A DNA stretch of 64,000 nucleotides from Tetraselmis striata (Eukaryota; Chlorophyta; Chlorodendrophyceae; Chlorodendrales; Chlorodendraceae), in the NCBI GenBank assembly GCA_006384855.1, contig VCJN01000871.1, positions 24,673 to 88,672 of the forward strand, read 5' to 3'. The number at the start of each line of letters is the position of its first letter. Position 1 is the first letter of the stretch. A program made the position numbers and the translations under genes. This document shows positions 24,273-36,620 of this stretch, in pieces. The notes beneath the pieces were generated by a model. The model was not told the DNA's origin and searched no databases. It saw only the letters and a program-made list of their open reading frames with translations.

Positions 24273-26755
24273 ATGTCTATCAATTTATCAACCCCACCGC
24301 CACTCTCACCTGCGCCCCACCGCCGCCGCCGCATCCGCCTGCCCACCCCACCCCCAGGCAACCTGACCGCCTGTGCCTCACCATGGCGGACCAGCAGGAA
24401 TAGTCAAGGACCTATTCCGCGGCTGTGTCCGCCGACGTGTCCAATCCGGGCTCTGGCCCGCTACTGGGGCCCCATTGGATGGCCATTTCCACCCCCGTAT
24501 GGCAAAGCGAGGGCAAATTTTCCCACTTCCCGCCTGCATTGCGGCTCGGCCCTACCCCGCCCGCTCGCTGAGAAGGCCCACGCCACGATCACATGCCTCC
24601 CAGCCGGTTCAGTCCCCAACAAACCGGTAACCCTCACCCATTTTGTGCACTGTGCCGCCCGGCAAGCAGCTGGACGCGGCAGCACAGTGCGCACTCACCA
24701 CAGCAGTGCACTGTGCTGGACTACAACTAATTGCAAGAGCATGGAAGCTGGAGCTGTAGCCCGACTAGATCTTTGTGGGCGCCCGTGTGGTTTTGCGCAC
24801 TGGGGAGAGCAGTCGCGCTCAGGGCAGAGGTATCGAAGGCGGCGCACATGGTTGCGGCCACGGCAGTGGGCGGGGCCAGACAAGGCTCCGCACCACAGGG
24901 GATCCCAAGATCTGTGTCTCCCGGCGCACTGGCCGGTCCATCATGCTGCTGCAGCAGCAGCACGGCCCTCCCCCCTCCGGTCGTGAGATCCTCATTGACC
25001 TGAGAGGGGAGCCTTGCGCTGTTCAACCCCTCTTGCCTCCCATCTCAGCGGAGGAGGCGCTTTGCGCAACTGGTTGTGCTGGTGGCAGCGGCACTGCAAC
25101 CCCACATAGGTTTGCACATATAGCGCGCCCTCGCTGATGAGGGACTAGATCCTTCTTACACTGCGTTGTGGACGCTCGAGCCGGGAGCGTTTGCAGCGCG
25201 CCTGGAGGCATAGGTTGCCCCTGCAGCATGGCTCCCATACCAAGAGGAATGCGATGAAGCGGATGACGCCTCGGATGCGGGGGCGGGGGGGGGGGAGGGG
25301 GGGGGGGGGAAGGGAGGGGGGGGGGGGGGTGGGGGAGGGGGGGGGGGGGGGGGGACAGGGAGTCCACCTCCGGCGGTATTCCGCCTTTCGGATACCCTCC
25401 TCTTGCAGTAAGGGTTTTTCAGGAGGTACTTGCCTTCGCCCGGCCACCTAAGAGTGGTCGGGTGCCGCTTCGCTGCCCCGGGTGCCGGTGTGCTACTAGT
25501 GGCGCTCGACGGTGTCGGACCGGATGGGCTGGGTGCCATAGACGGCGGCACCGGGAGTGAGATGTTTTGCAAGTCACACCACCCGATCCTCGCCCTCGCC
25601 CTCGCCACTCGCATGACGCAAGTACTATGCGTCATGTTGGGGCGCATCACTATGTACCTTACACCGACACATGGCTACGAGGGCATGCTCCGTCCGGTCC
25701 CCAGTGGTGGTGAAGGAGACCCCGGCCCACGAGCGGTCATCGCCGGACCCGCAAGGCGGAGGAGGCGGTTGCGCGCCGCCAACGTGTGGCTGCCATGCGC
25801 AAGGGCCTCACTACAGAATGCGCCACTATGGCTGTGTTTCCCCAGATGGAGGATTGCCGACTGGAGCATATCCACCTCGAGCATTAGCTCCAGCTTCCCA
25901 CCCAACATGAGGCAACCGTGGCGGAAGGGCGGAAACTCATGCCGGCTGCCCATCCATGACGCTGTCAATGGCACGGCGCAAGCTGGTGCCCTTCGCTCCA
26001 CCTTGACGCAGGAGGGAGCTGCGCTGCAGGAGCTCCGAAACCAGCTCACTCTTGGATCCGCCCCCTTAACCACAAAGGCGGAAGCAAGCGGAAGGCCCAA
26101 CTGGAGGCGGCGTTCCGGACATCAACTTACTCCTAGGGTGAACGGCACGTCTTGGACGCGCCAGTGGGGCCGCCTGCTACACGACGATGGCGAGGCAGTC
26201 TCCCGCCTGGTAGCTAATCAACGTGCAACGCTTTCCGCGGGGACGGCTGCAGAGGCCCATGGGCCATGGTTACGAGTGCATGTCAGCAACAGGAAGCTTT
26301 CCTCCAGAGGCAGCAGCGTGAGCTCACAAAGGTGTTGCGGACGACGCCAACGCTTCTCCGCCGACGCCAACGCTTCTAAGGCGGACACGGAGACCCGCAT
26401 CCGGCAAGCATTGGCTCCCCCATCCTCTGCTCCACCCCGCCCAGGCTCCCCCAAGAGAGTGCGAGCTGTTGTACCCGGCATTGTCGCTTCGACAACTCAT
26501 GCAGCTGAGGGCAGCCTCACTTATGTGTGCGCCGCCAACTGCTTGGTGGAGCCACACCCCCAGTCTGTCCTAGGGGGCTATGTCCGCCAGAGGGGGTAGC
26601 CGCTCCGTGCTTGCAGTCGTTATGCAGGCCGCACTTGGGTAGAGGCTGGCATGGAGCGCATCGCCGTTTCTCTTGCCACCGCCGTCACCCACGGTGGTCG
26701 CCGCAACCGAGGTAATGAGATTGCCTGAGGGGCGGCTTGTCACGAGGACGCGCTT
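24273..26755 (+). other. Weak plus-strand ORFs around a G-rich tract; no assigned gene
   Basis: Long frames occur at 24,273-24,986 (Pro/Arg-rich) and 25,430-26,599 (389 codons), but composition is uneven, reading frames compete, and no domain is recognised. A 78-bp almost pure G tract with A/T interruptions lies at 25,278-25,355. Short segments in another frame around 25,720-25,900 and 26,290-26,345 look helical and charged (RKAEEAVARRQRVAAMRK, LQRQQRELTKVLRTT) but are interrupted by stops. This may be the decayed body of the gene whose last exon is at 26,756. Confidence 0.3.
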
Positions 26756-27082
26756 GTGGGAGCCACCCCCTCGACATCGCCCACATCAAAGGCGCCCTCC
26801 TCTGCGACGAACAAAGACATGCTGTCGCTTGCTGCCGCAGCCCCACCCCCTGCGGTGGCGGCATTCGACAAGCGCCGCCAGGAGCGCGCCCTTGATGTGG
26901 CGAGCCGCGCAGCGCGCCCGGCTGACAGCAACAGCTATGAGAGCCAGATATATGAGCCCGGGGAGTCCTCCTCGGGTGGCGAGTCGTCCCAACCCGCGTC
27001 GGGGGATGATGTAGACAACGTCGGTAAGGACGACGACATGGAAGACAGGGAGCTGAACCCGGCCGACAGTACTGTGGCCTGA
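26756..27082 (+). CDS. Hypothetical acidic C-terminal exon
   Basis: A frame of about 108 codons ending in TGA at 27,080-27,082. It runs from an Ala/Pro-rich start through a helical FDKRRQERALDVASRAARP segment to a Ser/Gly-rich and then acidic tail (DDDMEDRELNPADST). Codon use and the acidic end look protein-coding, unlike the flanks. It ends about 50 bases before homology to element copy 2 begins. Family unknown. Confidence 0.4.
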   Translation: MGATPSTSPTSKAPSSATNKDMLSLAAAAPPPAVAAFDKRRQERALDVASRAARPADSNSYESQIYEPGESSSGGESSQPASGDDVDNVGKDDDMEDRELNPADSTVA

Positions 27083-27584
27083 GGGGTTACTCAAGGGGTG
27101 GGGGGTTGAGCGGTTGACGGTCGACCGACACCCCCGGGATTTCGCACGGCGCACCAGTTATTCCCTATCAGTACGACGCTCTCTCAACTTCAAGAAGCAA
27201 GTTGCCACATTCGAAGGCGGGGAGAAGCCGAGGTTGGCGGATGCAAGTCCCTGCGAGCCCGAAGTCGACATCATTGTCAAGTACTTGGACTCCGTGGACG
27301 CACACCACGGCAAAACCAACGGCAGCCACAGACGGGAGGCGAATCGCATATTCAAGTTCAACTACCCAGAAACCTACTAAACCAACAAAGGCATCCGCTA
27401 CACTTCGGACAAGGTGTGCATCGGCCTCTCACCGGAAGTATGCCGTTACATGTCGATAAAGCTCAACGAGGCGGGTCACACCGTCGTGGGGAAAACATCC
27501 ATGCACAAATCTCTGGACGGTGAGTGACAATATTTAATACCTCCCACACCATTATCCAAGGTAAGCTTACTGGGGATAGCTTCT

Positions 27585-28235
27585 ATCAGCGAGACGAAAT
27601 AGTTACGTCATCAGCGGGACGAAATAGATCTGTCATCAGCGGGACGAAATCGTTATGCCATCAGCGGGACGAAATAGGTATATCATTAGCGGGACGAACT
27701 CAGTCTGTCATCAGTAGCGGGACGAAATTGATCCGTCATCATCAACGGGACGAAATCGTTATCTCATCAGCGGGACGAAAAAGGTATGTCATCAGTGAAA
27801 CGAAATCGTTCTATCATCAGTGGGACGAAATAGCTCCGTCATCAGCGGGACGAAATAGTTTGTCATTAGTGGGACTAAATAGTCATGACATCTGCAGGAC
27901 GAAATCGTCCTATCATCAGCGGGACGAAATTGGTAGGTCTTTAGCGGGACGAAATTGTTATGTCACCAGCGGGATGGAATCGGTCTATCATCGCTGGGAC
28001 GAAATCGTTCTGTCATCAACGGGACGGAAAAAGTCTGTCATCAGTGGGACGAAATCGTTCTATCATCAGTGGGACGAAATAGCTCCGTCATCAGCAAGAC
28101 GAAACAGTTTGTCATCAGTGGGACTAAATAGTCATGTCATCAGCATGACGAAATCGTTCTATCATCAGCGGGACGAAATTGGTATGTCTTTAGCGGGACA
28201 AAATTGTTATGTCATCAGCGGGACGAAATCGTTCA
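27585..28235. repeat. 25-bp minisatellite array 2, intron 7 of copy 2
   Basis: About 26 diverged units with core GGGACGAAAT followed by CGTT/AGTT and TGTCATCAGC. The period is 25 bp, one base longer than the 24-bp arrays elsewhere in the window. It lies at the same intron position as arrays 1 and 5, showing that an array was present there before the copies separated. Confidence 0.93.
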
Positions 28236-30866
28236 CTATATTTACAATCGGATTGTTTGTACATAACCTTCTCAGATGCTTCGAGAACTAGCACGCGCAT
28301 CTCGCTAAAGAGCAACATAGGTTTTTGGAGTCACAGTCGCACACTATAGTCGTGAAGGAGTTCAACAAGTCGGTACAACTCCAACTTGAGCTGGAGAAAA
28401 TCGGCATCACAGAAAAAAAATATCAGCGAGTTCGCAAATCTGATCGACCTCTGCTCGCGCCCCCTCCGATAAGTTGCAGTCATTGTATAATTTGTTTGTC
28501 TAGTTGCTCATTTCTAGTTCTGACTCAGTTGTGATGCGCAGTGCCTTCGAGCCACTTGAGAAGCTTTCTAAAGCCTACCGGTATGTGAAGCTTGGGGTTC
28601 GAGGATGGAAGAAATTCAGAGGTAAACTCCAAGAGTTATTGGCCGCACACTACGAGCAGATAGAGAGTCGCTAGTCGTGCGCAAGCCAACCACGGGAGAC
28701 CACTTTCTCCGAAGGAACTAGGAGCAGTTTGCGAAACCATTTGGAAGGCTATCAATGAAACCCTAGATAGCAAGAAGTACGGCTTCGGCAGAGACCGAGC
28801 TCACTTCCGACTCGCCGGCATGTATGTACGTTGCGACCTACCCCAATCCATTAACCCCCCATCCAATAATATCATTCCAATCTGATTATCGAAGCGGTGT
28901 TGCAACCCGTGATGCTTGGTTTGGCCCCAAGCTATGCCGTATCTTGACGAGCCATCGTCTATTGCGAGGCAGATCTTCCTGTGGGACAGATGTACGTGGT
29001 GGTTGGCTTGCTCATTCAATGAAGGTGAGTACTGTGCGACCCCAAACCCCAAACCCCTTGGTACAAAACGTCAAGGATGCCGGCGACGATGACCCCATGG
29101 TTGTTTCTCACACCAACTTGAAATGGCTGGCGAAGATTGAGACCTAAAGATTCCGCGATCTCCTGCGTCGGGCGGGCATCAAGCTCATGAATGCCATTGA
29201 CCCGACCAAGGGCAAGAAGGCAATCCAATTGCTTACGCCGGAAGAACCGGCCAGGAAGTGGGGGGGGGGGGGGGGGTACCTCTCGGACCACATCGTCGAT
29301 GTGGATGCGGTAGCCAATGTGTCGGATGAGCAAGCGGCCGCTCGTCTTGACGCACTCACCAAGTTACGAGTTAAGTTTGATGACCTCGGCTTAACAGGCT
29401 TTTCCCAAAAATTGTCCGATTTTTTCAAAGGTTCTCATCGCTCCGGTCCTTTGATGGTCTTGCCGATGATCCCTCCTACCACATGGGGGGCCATGAAATC
29501 CGCCGATTGCGTCGCCCCAGCACCGGTTCGAAAGCACATCGCGGCCACCAACACCAGAATAAAGAATAAAGAGTCAAGCGTACCACATCAAGAACAAGAT
29601 GCCGGACTTTTTGATCTCCTTCTTCACAGAGTTTTCTCGTTTGGCATGTGCTCCCGAGCTTCTCGTGATTTCCGCTCCATTTTTTCTGAGGAGCGGTGGA
29701 TATCGATGAAGGTAAAACATCGATCCCACAAATGATTTCTGAAAAAAAGGTTTCATTGTGTGACATGTTAACCCGAATCGGTCTTTTAACACCTCAGTAG
29801 GCCGATGAGTTTCCGGTGATGCTCAGGGCCGAAGGCTACCATAGTATAGATGATGCAGCCTATGGTAACATGGAGCTCTGCAAGAATTGCATCGTGGAGG
29901 GAGACTACAAGGCTTCTGCGATAAAACAATTCGTCGCGGAAGCCATGTCGGAAGTTGGTGCCCCCAAGTAGGCAAATGGCCACAGTATTCATTGCTGACA
30001 CGCTTTTCGGGGCTGGCTTGCATGCCTAGGACTCGAAGGATGATGCGGGGGGCATGGACGACTTCAACGACGTGTTTGCTTTCGCCGGGCAAGATACCCC
30101 CCCCCCTCACAACCATGGTGCGTATATGGATGTGCTTTCATTGACGACGTGATTTCCGAATTCCCCTGGCAGGCAGTTGAATATCCTGACTGGGTCTTCT
30201 GACATCTACACTACTCTAGATGGGTGCCATTTCTTCATTCACCTGTCGGACCAGCAGCTTGGATCCGCAATCACAACCGTTCAGAAACAAGCTAAGGGCC
30301 GTGTATGTCACGTCCTGACTCGGGCCAAAGATTACGGGATGAGGATGGTTTTTCTGTTCTCTACTGCGTCACGACGTTAAGTACCACCTCTAAGCCGGGA
30401 AGCCCCCGCTCAGTATCGGAGCTTGCAACATCTATGCCGATGATCCCCAAAGGTGAGATTTGATTCGTGGAACGTAGCCGGCTTGTTTTAGGCATCACTC
30501 TGAGCCGGTTTTGCCTTTCAGGTTCTCCACATCCATCATGCTCGGCCACTTCGAAGACACCGCGAAGTTGAAGAACGGGAACATACAGACCGTGAGCAAG
30601 TACCAAAGCCTATCACGCTCTTTTCCAAGCACATGAAGATGGCGGCAATGGACGGGACAACAATCGTCGACGTCACAGCCGGAACCGGGACAACTGCGGT
30701 GCATGAGGCTTGCAACCCGGATGAGTAACATATCATTGCTATAGAACATAACAAATAGCGCCACATGCGGTTTGCCACGCCTTCAGGTCACTGCGGCCTT
30801 TTGTCTATGGTGGGACTAGGTGCATCCGGACCACTTGTTCCCACACAAGAAGTTGAAGACGGTCCT

Positions 30867-31567
30867 TGTTATATACATACTCTACACTAATGTACTACGT
30901 ACTGTTGGAGCCGCCCAATGAGCGAATAGGAACTGACGATTGAGGCTTGCGAGAACGAGTACAAGCCAAGCGAAGTACTATAACGAGGACGACGAGGCGA
31001 CTGTGCGAGCGACTACAAGGGGACCCGTAAGTGCAGTCCTAATCCGCGGCCCGTCGGTATTTTAATAACACACAACTAACTACAGATATGATCCTAGCAC
31101 CTTCGTATCTCCGCATCACAACGGTAACATTCATTCGTTATGATGCACACACGAGAAGTTTCTCGCACATGCTATAGCGTTCTAAATGGTTCTAGTACCT
31201 ATTGCTAATACAGTAGTAAGGTAGCGCTCTATCTAACGCTAGGTGTCATCATCCGCTAGCATGTGACACCGGCGCGCACGACAATTGCGCTGCTGTTGGT
31301 AGGCAGGCGTGCGCACAAGTTACGCCCACGCTACGGGGACTCGTAATATTATTGTCATGCACTTACTGGTCCCCTCGCTCGGAGTCGTTCGTACTGTCAC
31401 CTCGTCGTCCTCGTACGAGTACTTTGCCTTCGCTTGTACTCGCACTCGCTGTGCTCGTACTTCGCTTGGCTTGTACTTGTTCTCGTACGCCTCAGCAGGC
31501 GTCCGTTCTTATTCGCTCATTTGTCGGCTCCAGCAGTACGTAGTACAACAGTGTAGAGTATATAACA
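30867..31567. mobile_element. 701-bp insertion with inverted ends and GTCCT target duplication
   Basis: Interrupts the final exon of copy 2. The ends read TGTTATATAC and GTATATAACA, and both flanks are GTCCT (30,862-30,866 and 31,568-31,572). The main copy has a single site at the matching position. Inverted similarity extends inward (CTCTACACT, GTACTACGTACTG and GGAGCCG on the left, their complements on the right). TG...CA ends and a 5-bp duplication suit a solo LTR, while the long inverted repeats suit a foldback element. No ORF of note. Confidence 0.8.
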
Positions 31568-31833
31568 GTCCTCATTGACAACCAGAAGACGCAAATCGCT
31601 GGGATGGAATCCATGATGAAGTCATGGTTCAAAGAGAAGCCATGGGACGAGACTTAGAGACTGCGTCCATATGACTTCGAGAAGTGGCCGGGGCTAGCCC
31701 GGCCGATGACCGCTGCAGAGGAGCAAGAAGAGCGTGCAGCGGCGGAGAAAAGGAGACTCCCGGCGGCAGAGCGCCGAGGGGATTATGTAGTCGAATAGTA
31801 CACTTTTCCACAAAATTAGCGGCTCGCATGTTT

Positions 31834-32196
31834 TGTTAGGGTTACCACCATAACCCTACCTGCATACCTATATCCGCACACCTATATAGTCATACTCGTA
31901 CCACTCACTTCCTTATATTAAACGCAACTACTACATGCAACTAAGCTGCTGATCCGCCCACACACATATGCCGCGTGCTTGCCACACGTCATGCCCTCGT
32001 CAGCCGTTATGCCCCGATGACTCCCTAATGACTCCAAGCCTAGATTGCATATCCAAGCCTAATGCCTGCATGCGAACGGCTGCCAAGCCGATAGTTGTAT
32101 AAAGCCGTGTACACCTCGGTACACTGTAACAAGATCCTTTGCTGCAAACCTCTTCCTTGTCTATGCTATGCTAAAGTCTCTCACCTAAAGCTTACA
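31834..32196 (+). repeat. 5' LTR (363 bp)
   Basis: Differs from the 3' LTR at only about two positions by eye (T/C in the CTATAYAGT block and C/T in the AATGYCTGC block). It contains TATAAAGCC-like promoter sequence (TTGTATAAAGCCG near 32,095). Confidence 0.95.
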
Positions 32197-33540
32197 CTGG
32201 TTTCGCTGAGCTCTGGTTAAGATCCCCCGCTGCGTTTCCACTGCGCATGCCCGTCCCCCGCCGCGCCTGCCACTGCTGCCGGTCACCCCCCCCCCCCCTC
32301 CCCGCACCTGCCATCGTGAACGACCAGCCTATCACCGCCGCCGCCGCCGCCGCTAACCAACGAAATACATATCGACACCACCCGGTGGCCCGTGTAATCC
32401 GGGCCGAGATGGCCAAACCCACGACCCGCGCCCTAGCCACGGACATCATCCACACATCGCCAGTGAACGTCACTTCGCCCCCCCCCCCCCCCACCCCCGG
32501 CCGCACGCTCCCCCACGCCGCCACGCATCCCACTGCCACTAACCCTCAGCACTGACCGAATATGACGGCATATGCGATGGATGTCGCCGAACGGGCGACT
32601 CCGTCAACAAATGCTCGTCGACGAGCAAGGCACAACAGTGGCACCAGACATTGGCTGCCAGAAGGCAGCTAAGGGAATTACCTAGCTGAACTCGCACCGC
32701 CTTCCCGGTTAACGACGGCTTGGGGCCAGCCTAGATTTGATTTCGAATTGAAAACCAATCGATAATCTGTCTGACTGGCCGTATTGTTCCCCATTCCCGA
32801 GACTATGCATGTTGGCTTGCCCCCAGTGAACGAGCTAACTCCTGAGAGCGCGGCCGAGCCCTGCGTGCCGGTGTCTGCGCATGACGGGGCCTCCTCTTCA
32901 GGCCCGTTGCCTGTCGAGTCGACACACTCGTTGCCCTCGCACGAGCTGTGCCGGTTCCTGCTAGCATCTGCCTGCTTGGCCATCCCAGCTGACACAGCTG
33001 CTGCACATGTTATCCGCAATAGCGAAACATGCTGCTACCAGAAAATATTGCCGACCCCCCTCCCCCGGCCCGGCACTGACAAAAACCCAAACCTGCCTGG
33101 CCAACTGCCTGCCACCACTGCTTCAGTCATCGTGACGACCCCACTTGCATCCGCCTATACCCGTAGTTATTATTAATTAACGACTGGCGACTGACCTATA
33201 CAACGACTACTGGTGTGAATTACAAAAAGGGCACTGACCGAACGACTACTGGTAGCGACTACAGTTCGCTTATCGTTAAATGTTTTTCTTCTGCGTTACC
33301 ACGGCCTATCCGAGTTTTTGTACGTGCGATAGTCAGTCTACTACATCGGATATCGGCCATACTGTGTTTATTCACCTCCCACATTACGCATTTGCGTTGC
33401 GCCATGTATGATAAATTAGGATTCGTGGTATGCTACTGTTCATGAGTTATAGTATCGACTAAATCACTGCTATACATACCCAGCATAATCAAAATATACT
33501 GGGCGGATTACAGCCACATGCCTCTCACATGCCATAAGTA

Positions 33541-34885
33541 CACCCCTCCACATAAGTCCGGGTTTTGCATTTTCGATCGCAAAGCGCATGCATGGGCGAG
33601 GATCACGCCGGCTGCATGTGCATACATGCTAACTACAGTGGGAATAGTTCGGGCGAACGCCTATTGTGCGGTTTATACCCACCCGCGCGACAACACGACC
33701 ATTTGTGGGCGCCCTTTCAAAAACGCGAAATCATTGCATGGTGCGTTGGCGCCATAAAGTTGTGGGTTGCGCCAACCGTCCAAACCTATGGAAATAGCGG
33801 CACTCGTCGCACCAAACTCGGTGGATACGGCCCTTGGCATAAGTTGCACACACCGTGCGTGTAGGCCACTGAAAGCATGTCGCTATAGGCACGACGTGAC
33901 ACCCCAACGTCAAGTTGGCCACTGTGGGGAGCAGTTTTGGGGTGAAAATGCTGCTGTTTCTGTGGCGAACGCACGTAGGAGAGGCGCTCGATGGCCCCCT
34001 TGGCGTAGGGCAATGCTCTACTATGGGGGCGCGTGGTGGAATGCCAGTTGCACCGTTTCGTGGGCGGGGTGGCGCGGTAGGGGCGTGGATTTTGATTAAT
34101 ATGACATTCCTTGAAAAATGCTGTGGAAAATGGCATTTTGGCTGGTAGATGTGTGTATCGCTAGGAGGTGGCACATGCCAAGTGTTGGTGGTACGTGGTC
34201 ATCCACATACATAACGCTCTCGCGCAACTGAGTATGGGGCTTAGACACGCACTTGGCGCAAAGCCACGCGCCCGATATGGGTGGGCACATGAGGCAGTGA
34301 GGGGCAACTTGGATGATCATCTTTGGGGATTTTTTCCGGAGACCCAAAAAATCGATTTTGTGATTATGGAAGAGTGTTCCCGACGCAAAATTAAACGAGG
34401 AATGGCGTGATATTTTTAAAAAGTTTTTCTGAGCAAACCCTGAGAAGTTATAGCGTTTTGAAGCCAAGGGGGTGTCGCCGCGCGTGGCCGACACTGATGC
34501 CATGCCAGTATCGCAACGCGACATGCACTGGCCGCCGCCCACACGGCTGCACCCCAACCAAATGCACCCGAGCCCCTCGCCAATATGTTTCCTCACGCGT
34601 TCATGGCCATCCCGCCGTTTGGTTGCCTATGCACGCGCGTCGGCGTGTGCGTGATACCGACCCCGGTTTTGGTGCAGTTGCAGGCGACGCCCATCCACGC
34701 ACCAAGTGCAGCGTGATTCCCTAGTCAAAGGTCATAAAGCTTCGGTTTGAGCCACTCGTCATGCAGGTTTTATAAAGCCCTCTGAGATTCCAGGGTTTCA
34801 TCTCATATACCCTACGTTCAGGTACCCTAGACTTGTGAAGTCTTGAGACTGCCGAAAAGGGACCCCAAACTTATGTGCAGGGGTG
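33541..34885. mobile_element. TA-flanked inverted-repeat element B (1,345 bp), nested in the LTR element
   Basis: Starts CACCCCTCCACATAAGT after TA (33,539-33,540) and ends with the near-complement (one mismatch, CTGCACATAAGT in the reverse direction) before TA (34,886-34,887). Length and interior match element A at 15,677-17,023. ORFs inside are unremarkable. It lies within the LTR retrotransposon and so inserted after it or travelled with it. Confidence 0.85.
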
Positions 34886-36308
34886 TATCTTCCCCCGCTA
34901 CAAATACAGGTAAGGATTAGCGACTACTAACTGTAGCGAGTAGCGCCTAATAACTGTAGCGAGTAGCGAGTTGAGTTACCTCGGGAAGTCCTAGCGCCCC
35001 ATCTAGTTCAAAACCGCCTCATCCCCTATTACCCTGAAGACGCATATTTCGGCCACATCGCCACATCTGCCACTGACAACCTGCCTATGCCACCGACCAA
35101 CTGGGTCGTCGATGCTTATCTTGCGGACAGCACTGTCGATACGCAGGCGACCACCGCGCACAGCCACAGTATGCGGTCTGAACACGTCAAGGCTCTTGAG
35201 CTTGAGCCTGAAGGTAAGACACATGTGCCCAATAATATTGCCATCAGCCCCGCTTTGCAGTCGAAAAACGCTTCGTAACGACCTCTACGTCCGATAATGA
35301 TTTACTACTATCAGGCATACTAATTTACTACTATCAGGCACTGCTAAAACACACATTACCCGACCGTCCACACTGTTTTATAAAATACTGTTAAACTCCG
35401 GCGGTGCGACACACTGTTTTGTAAATAACGCCTAGAGGCCCGCCTGCCCGCAAATGTTCAATGATACTGGTATACCGGTACATGTACCGCGCCACTGGGA
35501 AATTATCAAATTATCCCGTATACAGCCCTACACGTTACTACTGTACGGATGCCCGCCGCGGCCGTATTACGTACGCCTTTAGCGTCTGAGTCCTGCACAT
35601 TTCAGTTGCACATTTATAGCAGAGGTTAGTTTGACCAACTTGCAGAATAATTTCAACGTGTTCTCGTGTGTCATTTCTCATAATCACTACCTAGCCAATA
35701 GCTAAACTGCCGGCACCAAAAATACGCTTCCCGGCGGCCACACTGTCACCTATATCCGGCCGAACCTCGCTCTATTGATACACATGCCAACACCATTGAT
35801 GCGATATACATGCCAACACCATGGTTTTACAAGGATCCCTGTGATGTCTTCTCTTACGCCGTAATTCGTGAGTGCGACGCAACGGACGCACTGTTGCTCA
35901 ATCAATTAAATCGCGATTTTTCCGTTGTTACCACCGACTGATCTATTCTGCTCATCATGTACTATAACGAATTGAAATCTTTGTACTTAAACATATAAAC
36001 AAGCATGCCAGCCGTTAAAATTCCCTTCAAGCGATAGCGCCCCGGCTTCAACTTCGAAATGCCATTGCTCTAAGATGCCCACCTACCGCCGGCAAAACAC
36101 ATTGCCACTCAGCACCTGCCGAATTAGAAAACACACACAACGCAATTAAGCGCCCTTTTAGACACAGAATTTATTGGGTAATTGCCTCCGCGCCTTATGC
36201 TGCACTTATCCTATTTGTCCGAACATGCAATGCTGGCATGCGCATGTGCATTGACTCCCGACAGATATATATATATATATATATAACCGCCGAATACGAT
36301 TCCCATTA

Positions 36309-36620
36309 CCACACGCCACCATGCTCACAGTAGATATGCTATCCGGCTATATTGTATATATTCCGCCCTCGACAGAGTTTTAGGCTAACACCATCATGCA
36401 ATCAAACATATACGGATGTCCACACAGTATCGTTCAAATCTCAGTTCGGTCTTTTCGAATTCCAGGTCATGACATTTGGACCGTCCAATAGCCCATCGGC
36501 GATTCAACGCTTGATGCTGGGTAACGTTATTTTGCATCCGCATAACACCGCGTTTATTCCTGTCTAGTTTGACAACGTTTTGGTATTGGTATCTCCCTCA
36601 ATGAACACTACATACACCTG
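36309..36620 (+). pseudogene. Reverse transcriptase remnant of the LTR retrotransposon
   Basis: Two frames together show the Ty3/Gypsy reverse transcriptase order: LTVDMLSGY (the fold before the first catalytic Asp), then after a frame change SFKSQFGLFEFQVMTFG and SNSPSAIQRLM (the VMPFGLxNAPxTFQ-type block), then after a TAG stop FDNVLVLVSPS where an active enzyme has YxDD plus ILVFS. The catalytic Asp pair is reduced to D-N and at least two stops and one frameshift are present, so the enzyme is inactive. Confidence 0.75.

Larger units (their letters stand above)
27131..31828 (+). pseudogene. Copy 2 of the transposon methyltransferase-like gene, old and disrupted
   Basis: Homologous to exons 7-14 of the main copy (51,370-54,985) at roughly 80% identity in sampled exons. 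It starts in exon 7 ([18 protein letters not shown], about 27,186). Disabling changes include TAA after PETY at 27,378-27,380, TAG in the methyltransferase motif IV exon (HA then stop, about 30,027), several frame changes, and a G run at 29,262-29,276. It also carries a 701-bp insertion at 30,867-31,567 inside the last exon. The reading resumes after that insertion with the QKTQIAGM block and ends GDYVVE then TAG at 31,799. Its 3' flank continues at 38,988-39,326, beyond an LTR retrotransposon. The variant motif IV survives as ADTLFG, so the loss of the canonical DPPY predates this copy. Confidence 0.85.

Noticed and set aside
31834..31858. Telomere-like repeat (TTAGGG, CCCTA)
   Set aside because: Single short inverted pair at the LTR start, repeated only because the LTR is repeated; no tandem telomeric array.
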